Shown here one piece after another: positions 8,170 to 15,500 of a stretch of 64,000 bases of DNA (the stretch's first letter is position 1; each line of letters starts with the position of its first letter). The stretch spans positions 186,001-250,000 of the forward strand of contig NZ_CP014231.1 in the NCBI RefSeq assembly GCF_001553645.1, read 5' to 3'. Made by a program: the position numbers and the translations under genes. The notes under the pieces were generated by a model. The model worked only from the letters and a program-made list of their open reading frames with translations. It was not told the origin of the DNA and did not search any database. The stretch comes from Leptotrichia sp. oral taxon 847 (lineage in GTDB: Bacteria; Fusobacteriota; Fusobacteriia; Fusobacteriales; Leptotrichiaceae).

Positions 8170-9150
8170 CTATTTTAACCCAATCAAATCGTGTATTCTT
8201 ATAATACCAATAACTTTCCCATCTTCTACAACTGGAAGCACCCCAATTTCATTTTTTCTATTTTCCATAAGATTTAGTGCTTCTAGCGCCATTGCCTCTT
8301 TGTTAATAAAAATAGGTGATTTTGTCATAATGTCCCTTGCACTGTAGCTAAAAAATTTTTCTTTATGCTGCAATGCTCGTCGTATATCCCCTTCAGTTAT
8401 AATTCCCACCAATTTACCGTTAATTTTACCATTTTCAGAAATACAGACAGCTCCCATTTTTTTCTTAGTCAAAGTCATAACAACCGTTTCTATCGGATCA
8501 TTTTCAGAAAGTACAGGCAGCTCTTCACCAATGTGCATCAAATCGGATACGTGCAAAAGTAATCTTTTTCCAAGGCTTCCACCTGGATGATATTTAGCAA
8601 AGTCATTTTTTGTAAAGTTTCTAAGTTTCATAAGGCATGCAGCAATTGCATCTCCCATAACAAGCGTAGCAGTTGTCGAACTTGTCGGCGCACCTATTGA
8701 ACACACTTCTTTATCCACTCCGATATTTACCACCACTTCCGAATATTTTGCAAGCGTTGAATTTTTATTTCCTGTAAGGCATACAATTTTTGCTCCAATC
8801 TTTTTTATTGGTTCCAAAATACTCAAAACTTCATCCGAATTTCCACTGTTGGAAATTCCTACTACAATATCCCCTTCACTTATCATTCCCAAATCTCCGT
8901 GAAGAGCTTCCGCTGAGTTTACAAAAATTGCACTTGTTCCAGTTGAAGCAAGAGTTGCCGCTATTTTTTCCCCAATTATTCCTGATTTCCCAATTCCTGT
9001 AATTACAACCTTATTTTTTCCTAAATTAAAAATCATATTTACCAATTTTTCAAAATTTTCATCAACTTTATCTTTAATTTTTTTTAACTCATCTATTTCA
9101 ATTTCAAAAACTTTTTTTCCTTCATCAATAATACCTATTTTATTTTCCAT
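8170..9150 (-). CDS. kdsD: KdsD/KpsF/GutQ-type sugar-phosphate isomerase (SIS + 2 CBS)
   Basis: A 326-residue protein of normal family length. The N-terminal SIS domain has VVITGIGKSGIIGEKIAATLASTG (about residues 48-71) and a conserved HGDLG; the strongly conserved stretch GAPTSSTTATLVMGDA follows near residue 153; two CBS domains fill residues about 205-326. The family interconverts ribulose-5-phosphate and arabinose-5-phosphate, the first step to Kdo, an LPS core and capsule sugar. Only 3 bp separate it from manC. The KpsF-type (capsule) and KdsD-type (housekeeping) forms cannot be told apart, but its place in a polysaccharide operon fits the former. Confidence 0.9.
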   Translation of the reverse strand: MENKIGIIDEGKKVFEIEIDELKKIKDKVDENFEKLVNMIFNLGKNKVVITGIGKSGIIGEKIAATLASTGTSAIFVNSAEALHGDLGMISEGDIVVGISNSGNSDEVLSILEPIKKIGAKIVCLTGNKNSTLAKYSEVVVNIGVDKEVCSIGAPTSSTTATLVMGDAIAACLMKLRNFTKNDFAKYHPGGSLGKRLLLHVSDLMHIGEELPVLSENDPIETVVMTLTKKKMGAVCISENGKINGKLVGIITEGDIRRALQHKEKFFSYSARDIMTKSPIFINKEAMALEALNLMENRKNEIGVLPVVEDGKVIGIIRIHDLIGLK

Positions 9151-9153
9151 TTC

Positions 9154-10281
9154 TCAAACTTCCTTAATTTTATTTTTTTCAATTTTAGATAATATTTTTT
9201 TTATTTCCTGACTTTTATTTTTATGACAAACTAAAAGTGCATCTTTTGTATTTACAATAACTATATCTTCAAGTCCAATTGTTGCAATTATTTTATCATT
9301 TTCCTTATTAATAATGATGTTTCCTTCAGATTCAATTTTCTCAAACTTTTTAGATTTTACGACATTTCCGCAGTCATCTTTTGAAAAAATATCCCCCAGC
9401 GACTTAAAGCTTCCAACATCGTTCCAACCGATATTTACAGGAATTACATTCACCGATTTTGTATGTTCCATCACTCCAAAGTCGATTGATATCTTCTCAA
9501 AATTTTTAAACTCATCTTTGACATAGTCGCTTAATTTTTTTCCATAAAATTTCTTCAAATCAACCTTTTCAAGTAATTTTTCAATATTTTCTAAAACAAA
9601 TTTGTGTGATTCCATATGTTTTTTTATCTCACTCAAAATAAATTTTGTCTTCCAGATAAACATTCCGCTGTTCCACAAAAAATTTCCTTGCTCAATATAT
9701 TTTTCTGCAAGTTCCTTATTTGGCTTCTCACGAAACCTTTTTACTTTATATATACAAAATTTATCGTTCTTTTCTGATTTTTTGTTCTTCTTAATGTATT
9801 CGATGTACCCGTATCCAGTTTCAGGATAAACTGGTCGTATCCCAAGTGTAATAATCCTATCTTCTTTTGCCGCCTCAAATGCAAATTCTAAACTTTTTAA
9901 AAACTCTTCTTCCTTTTCGATCAAATGATCCGATGGCAATACCGCCATAATACTATTTTCTACCAATTTATCAATAATTTGTGCAGCATATCCAATACAG
10001 GCCGCTGTATCTCTTGCCATTGGCTCAAAAATAATATTTCTATCTGGTATTTGTGGCAACTCTTCTTTTACAATCTTCAGATAATTAATATTTGTTGAAA
10101 TAAATATATTTTCACTTGGTATCAATTTTAAAATCCTGTCTACCATTTCCTTTATCATTGTTTTTTCCGACACCAAATCCAAAAATTGTTTTGGTTTTTT
10201 GCTCGTTGATAGTGGCCAAAATCTCGTTCCACTCCCTCCTGCCATAATCAAGGCAACTTTATTTATCTTTTTTTCTTCCAT
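9154..10281 (-). CDS. manC: Mannose-1-phosphate guanylyltransferase
   Basis: A 375-residue nucleotidyltransferase. The nucleotide-binding signature MAGGSGTRFWPLSTSKKPKQ is at residues 13-32, FEPMARDTAACIGYAA near 85-100, LPSDHLI near 115 and FLWNSGMFIWK near 207, all typical of GDP-mannose pyrophosphorylases. It lacks the C-terminal cupin (phosphomannose isomerase) domain of the bifunctional enzymes, so isomerisation must come from another gene. It makes GDP-mannose, which implies mannose, fucose or a derived sugar in the surface polymer. It is the first gene of the locus. Confidence 0.92.
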   Translation of the reverse strand: MEEKKINKVALIMAGGSGTRFWPLSTSKKPKQFLDLVSEKTMIKEMVDRILKLIPSENIFISTNINYLKIVKEELPQIPDRNIIFEPMARDTAACIGYAAQIIDKLVENSIMAVLPSDHLIEKEEEFLKSLEFAFEAAKEDRIITLGIRPVYPETGYGYIEYIKKNKKSEKNDKFCIYKVKRFREKPNKELAEKYIEQGNFLWNSGMFIWKTKFILSEIKKHMESHKFVLENIEKLLEKVDLKKFYGKKLSDYVKDEFKNFEKISIDFGVMEHTKSVNVIPVNIGWNDVGSFKSLGDIFSKDDCGNVVKSKKFEKIESEGNIIINKENDKIIATIGLEDIVIVNTKDALLVCHKNKSQEIKKILSKIEKNKIKEV

Positions 10282-10321
10282 TTTCAGATTTTCTCCTAAT
10301 TTTTTGTTAAAATTATACTTT

Positions 10322-10350
10322 AGTATACCATAAATTATGGAGTTATTCCA
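10322..10350 (-). promoter_or_regulatory. Possible promoter with palindromic spacer, polysaccharide operon
   Basis: Minus strand -10-like TATACT (10322-10327) is preceded by the 13-bp perfect palindrome CCATAATTTATGG (10328-10340) and a poor -35 (TGGAAT, 10345-10350). The palindrome would lie between the two promoter elements, a position suited to an operator. The rest of 10282-10525 holds nothing else I can recognise. Confidence 0.35.
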
Positions 10351-10525
10351 TCATTTTTAAAAAATAAATCAATTGCAGATAGTGTAAAAATTTTAAGGGA
10401 AAATTTTAATTTCAATATTTTTTTATTTTTTTATTAAAAATATTAAGTAAGTTTATTGATTAATTTTTTTACATTTTGTTTTTAGTTTAGTCTTTTTTAA
10501 CCTGCGGAAAACATCGAATTTTCTC

Positions 10526-12193
10526 CTATTTAAAGACAACTTTCACTTCTTTTCCATAAAATGCAATTCCAATTTTTAAAATATTCTTTATTCCTCTTGC
10601 CTTAAGCTTTGTGTCATATTTCTTTTCATCTATCTGTTTTAATGCTTTGTGTGCTTTTTCTTCCATTCCCTTTTTCGTCTTTGATATTTTAAATTCCATA
10701 AGATAAGCCTTTTCATTGCTTTTTATTGGAATCATAGCAAGATCATATCTTCCGTATCCGCTCTCGTCATTTGAGATAATCTCATATTTTCCCATCAAAA
10801 ATCCAACAAGCCCTATCATAAACACTTGATAAATCTTTTCCATTTCCTTGTCCAGATCAAAGTGGCTCAGCATATTTATCATTATTTCTCCCAAAGTTTT
10901 CTCAAATCTTTTAATATCCCCGTTTTCAAGCGCCCTTATCAAAATATCAGTCTTTATTTCTGTTCCAAAAAATCTATTTAAAAACATATTTCCAACGTAT
11001 TTTCTAATTTCTTTATTTGGTATTCTTAAGTTATAGATGTCTGTATATTCTGAAGTTACATCTATTTCTCTCTGCTTTTCATCCTTTGTCAAATATCCGC
11101 TGTATAAAAGTAGCTGCCATATCTCATCATCATTTCTTAAAACACTTTTTATCGTAGTCCCATCCAAAATATATTTTTCAATGCTTTCTCCATCAGTAAA
11201 CCGTTTTAAGTCATCATAGACACTTTCTCCAGCGTGGTCAAGCATATTTTCTAGAAGCGTATTTCCTGAAACATTTGCCCAATACGCTTTTATTTCTTTT
11301 TCCCTTATATAATTTACAATAGACCAGGGATTGTAGACTTTACTTTCTCCAAAAATGTATCCGTCATACCATTCTCTAACCTCTTCAATCTTATATTTCA
11401 TATCAAAATATTCAAGCATTTCAACCACTTCGCACTCAAGAAGTCCAAAATATTCTGAATAATTTTTACTTAGAATCGTATTTACATAAAGATTATTTAA
11501 CCCAGAAAATATTCCTTCTTTTATAATTCTTGTTATTCCTGTCAAAACACCATATTTTAAGGAATTATTTGTTTTTAGTGCCGAGCTGTAAAATGTCTGA
11601 AAAAAATTTATTGCTTCATTGTAGTATCCTTTATCAAAAGCGTTTATTATTGGAGCATCGTATTCATCAATTAAAATTATGACTTTTTCTCCATAATATT
11701 TATTTAAATAATTTGATAAGTCTAAAAGTGAAGTTTTAAAATTTCTCTCATTTCCAGTTATTTCCCAAACTTTATCGAATTGTCTTTTTTCAACAATATT
11801 TAACTTTTCTCTTAAAAAACTATACTCATTAAAAATTTTGTACATGATATTCTTAATACTTTCAAGGCATTCCTCCCAAGTGTCTTCCTTTAGATCTTTC
11901 AGTGAAATGAAAATCACAGGATATTTACCTTGCTCGCTCATATATTTACTGCTGGATATTTTTAAATTTTCAAAAAGCTTTTTATTTTCTTCTTTGTTCT
12001 TTACATCAAAAAAATATTTAAACATTGACATATTCAGCGTCTTTCCAAATCGCCGTGGTCTTGTAAAAAGTGTTACAGGAGCTCTATTTATCAATAAATC
12101 TTCTATTAACATTGATTTATCTACATAATAGTAACTTTCATTTATTATTCTTTCAAAATCTTCAATTCCCACGGGAACAGCCTTTTTATCCAT
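10526..12193 (-). CDS. AAA-ATPase-like protein with C-terminal PD-(D/E)XK nuclease domain (DUF1703 type)
   Basis: A 555-residue protein. The start VPVGIEDFERIINESYYYVDKS is characteristic of the AAA-ATPase_like family. The P-loop is the variant RPRRFGKT (residues 45-52) and Walker B is VIILIDEYDAP (171-181). The C-terminus has the PD-(D/E)XK nuclease core GYGRYDLAMIP ... YLMEFKISK with the acidic and lysine positions intact, so it should be active. The biological role of the family is unknown. It is common, often in many copies, in anaerobic Bacteroidetes, Clostridia and Fusobacteria, which hints at a mobile or defence-related nature; that is inference. It is a single gene with its own promoter. 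Ribosome-binding site AAGGAAGTGA. Confidence 0.85.
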   Translation of the reverse strand: MDKKAVPVGIEDFERIINESYYYVDKSMLIEDLLINRAPVTLFTRPRRFGKTLNMSMFKYFFDVKNKEENKKLFENLKISSSKYMSEQGKYPVIFISLKDLKEDTWEECLESIKNIMYKIFNEYSFLREKLNIVEKRQFDKVWEITGNERNFKTSLLDLSNYLNKYYGEKVIILIDEYDAPIINAFDKGYYNEAINFFQTFYSSALKTNNSLKYGVLTGITRIIKEGIFSGLNNLYVNTILSKNYSEYFGLLECEVVEMLEYFDMKYKIEEVREWYDGYIFGESKVYNPWSIVNYIREKEIKAYWANVSGNTLLENMLDHAGESVYDDLKRFTDGESIEKYILDGTTIKSVLRNDDEIWQLLLYSGYLTKDEKQREIDVTSEYTDIYNLRIPNKEIRKYVGNMFLNRFFGTEIKTDILIRALENGDIKRFEKTLGEIMINMLSHFDLDKEMEKIYQVFMIGLVGFLMGKYEIISNDESGYGRYDLAMIPIKSNEKAYLMEFKISKTKKGMEEKAHKALKQIDEKKYDTKLKARGIKNILKIGIAFYGKEVKVVFK

Positions 12194-12279
12194 AAAATCA
12201 CTTCCTTGCTTTTTTTTATTTTTTACAAATTTAATATGACTTAGTTAATGCCTTCAAATCGATAATCTCTTCTATACGC

Positions 12280-12308
12280 ATATTATCATATGAAAACAAT
12301 AAAGTCAA
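12280..12308 (-). promoter_or_regulatory. Promoter of the AAA-ATPase/nuclease gene
   Basis: Minus strand -35 TTGACT (12303-12308) and -10 TAATAT (12280-12285), spacer 17 bp, about 87 bp upstream of the start codon. Confidence 0.6.
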
Positions 12309-12363
12309 TTTTAAAAAATTTTTACTTTTTAGTTGTTTTAAATTTGTTTAACATTATTTTTTT

Positions 12364-12456
12364 ACATAAGGGGAAAAAGCGATGTTTTCCCCTTGTTAAA
12401 AACAAAAAAACTATACTAAACAAGATAACATTTTGTAATCAAAAATAAATTTAAAA
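12364..12456 (-). repeat. Solo end of the MITE-like element
   Basis: A single terminal hairpin (arms around AAGGGGAAAA and TTTTCCCCTT) followed by the flank ACTATACTAAACAAGATAAC and TTTTGTAATCAAAAATAAAT, which is the right terminal repeat of the elements at 39961 and 55029. The interior of the element is absent. The loop reads AGCGATG, matching the opposite-end hairpin in reverse orientation, as if the two ends had collapsed into one. It lies just beyond the terminator of autotransporter 1, as the full elements do for autotransporters 2 and 3. Confidence 0.75.
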
Positions 12457-12463
12457 ATATTAA

Positions 12464-12501
12464 AAAAAATAGTGAAACTATAAAAAGCTCCACTATTTTT
12501 T
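12464..12501 (-). terminator. Terminator of autotransporter 1
   Basis: Inverted repeat AAAAAATAGTG / CACTATTTTTT with a 16-base loop, giving a hairpin followed by a T run on the minus strand, 34 bp after the stop codon. The same stem is found after the other two autotransporter genes. Confidence 0.85.
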
Positions 12502-12534
12502 ATTTAAATTGAATTTTGTAAAATTTAGCTAAGA

Positions 12535-15500
12535 TTAGTAAATCAATCTAAATCCTAGTCCTCCTCTTACATTTTCTCCCTTAGTGTCGTATCCTAGGTT
12601 GGCTGTTACTCCAAATCTTGTGTTGTCTACTCCTAAGTTCAAATCAAATTTACCGCTTCCTCGTCTGTCTTCCTTTTCACTTCTTATTCCAAACCAGTCC
12701 GCATCTGTATATCTTACTCTTGCTTGATTCTTAACATTGTTTACTTTTCCTAGTTCATCTGTGTACGCTGCTGTCAAGCCTAATGTTAAGTTTGTTCTGA
12801 CTGCCATTGGTTGTACATATTTAAACTCTACTCCTACTTCTGGTTTTACTGAGAAATAGTCATTTCCGTCAACTTCCAATCTAACTTCTCCTCTATCTTC
12901 CTTAATATTGCTAAATCTTCCGTATTCCATCTTTAATGCTCCGTATGGTCTTAAATGTGTTCTTTCACTCAATCGTACGTCATAGCCTAAATCTGTCTTG
13001 AATGCCGCACCATATGATGTATAATCCGCTTTCGCGTTAAAGATGTCGTCTACTACCAAGAATCTACGTTTCATTTCATTTCTTCCTGCAAACACATCTC
13101 CTGCTATTGTCCATCTTAGTGATCCATTGTGATCATTTGCTGGCGACATTGTCTTAAATAGTCCTGCTCTTACCATTGTCTGGTTTTCTCTTGATTTTCC
13201 TATGTCTTTGAATTTAAATCTGTTGTTTACTGCTCCTGCATACCATCCTTGTGAGTTTCCTAATTTTACTGTTTCATCTTCATGTACATAGGCTACACCA
13301 TAAGCATTGCTTGTATAATCTATTATTCCTGCCGTATCTGAATTGTATTCATTTCTCATTCCAAATACTTTTATCTTATTGTTCTGTTTTGATGGATTTC
13401 TCCATTGATCGTGAAGATATGTAAATTCTTTGTCAAGCAAACTTCCTGTTTCGTTGATTCTTTGCTGTACATTTCCATACTGGTGTCCCATCATTTCATC
13501 TGTTGCCTGATAGAATAAGATTTCTTCGTTGTTTCCTATTCCATTTAATTTTTGGAATAACTGTCTTTCTCTTGTTCCTAATTCTTCAACTCCGTATCTT
13601 TGTTCCAATCCATCCAAGAAGTTATATGTATCTGTGCTGTCTACTGGTGTATCTTCTTTTCCTGCCCACGCTGTATATGGTATCTTAGCCATATAGATGC
13701 TTGTCATTGTTCCATCGGCTGGATTCAATGTCGGTGTTGCTATCCAGTTCAATCCTCCAGAGTAGATATTCCAATTTGAAACTCCACTTGTTCTTATCGC
13801 ATTGTTATACGGATCTAATATTTTCGGATCTTTAATCAGGATTGACTTGCTGTTTGTCATTTCTGTTGCTTCTGTTCCAATAATTAAGTCTGCTTCCTGT
13901 GTTAAATTTCCTAATCCATTTATTGAATTTGTATAGTCTTTTCCTGATGTATTTACATACAATCCTACACTTGACGCTGATACTTCAATCGGATTTTTTG
14001 CAAATGTATTTATCACTACCGGATTCTGTTTTACTCCATTTATTGTTACTGTCGCTGTCTGTGCTCCCGCTGGTGCGTCAATTACTGTTCCTCCTACTCC
14101 TTTTCCTGTTGGAGGTGTTGTAAATGTATATACAGTGTCACTTGGATTGCTGCTTCCATTTACTGTTATGTTACCGTAGTTGGCTACTGTTCCTCCCTTT
14201 AAGTACACACCTACTGCATTTGATCCGTCTATTGTGATACTTCCTGTATTGTTAAGTGTTGCTCCTTTTCCTAAATATACACCTACTACATTTGTGTAGC
14301 TTCCTGATCCTGTTGAAATACTACCTGTATTTATTGCAGTTGCTCCGTTATCTGCATAGATACCTGTCGTATTGTTTCCGTTTAGCACGATGTTACTGTT
14401 GTTTGTTGCTGTACTTCCTGCTCCACTTGCATACATACCTATACTGTAGTCACCGTTCACATTGATTGTTCCGTTGTTTATTACGTGTCCTGTATCGCTG
14501 TTCTGGTATCCCGCTGCCATACCTATTCCAAATGCGTTTGTTGCTGCGTTTGAAGCCCCTACTGTGATTGTTCCGGTGTTTGTCGCTGTTCCTCCACCTA
14601 TTGAATAGATTCCAACGTTTCCTACACCGTTTCCAAAGTCCATGTTACCTGAGTTTGTTACTGTTCCTGCTGAGTAGATACCGTAGTTTCCTCCTCCTGC
14701 TGCACTTAAGTTTGTTGAGTTGTTTACTGTTCCTGCTGCATCATTTGAGTAAACATAGATATTGTTTGTTCCTAATCCTACATTTGATACTGTCGAATTA
14801 ATTGTGTTTCCATTTCCAGCATTCGCTATCGCAACCGATGTATCTCCCAAGTTAAATGTTGTACCACTGTTTGTTACTGTTTGACCGCTTCCTACTGTGT
14901 ACACACCTACTGATTCAGACGCTCCTGTTGCAATTGTTCCTCCTGTTAGGTTTACATTTCCACCTTGTGAATATACACCTACACCTTTATCTCCTACTTT
15001 TACTGTTCCTCCTGTTACATCAGCGGCATATCCAAACATACCTATACCGTTATTACCTACTGTAATGTTTCCAGAGTTTGATGTTGTGTAGTTTGTAGCT
15101 GTATTTTCTCCGTATAGACCTACACTGCTGTCTCCTAAAGTAATGTTTCCTGTATTTCCAAGAACTGCTCCCGCTGCAAGCGATGCGTCAGGTTTAAACA
15201 ACACACCTACTGATGATGTTCCTGAACTTGTTATTGTTCCTGCGTTTGTTACACCTTGAGTTGTTGAACCTTCAGAGTACATTCCTGTTGACTTGTTACC
15301 CATTGTGATTGTTCCTGTATTTGTTAGGATACTGTCTCCCACTCCGTAAAGTCCTGTCGATGTATCTCCTAGTGTAATTGTTCCTGTTGCATTGTTGTTA
15401 ATAATTCCATATTTAGCATACATTCCTGTTGAGTTTGCACCACTTAAGTTAATTGCTCCATCATTATTCAATGTAACAGCTGCTCTGTTACCTGTCAAGT

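Noticed and set aside
13503-15091. Several leucine-rich plus-strand ORFs opposite autotransporters 1 and 2
   Set aside because: They are antisense shadows of the glycine/threonine-rich repeats; they recur at the same offset in both genes only because the DNA is duplicated.
13900-15500. Short repeated motifs in the autotransporter passenger, possible CRISPR-like array
   Set aside because: The repeats are in frame, imperfect and about 20 codons long without unique spacers; they are beta-helix coding repeats.
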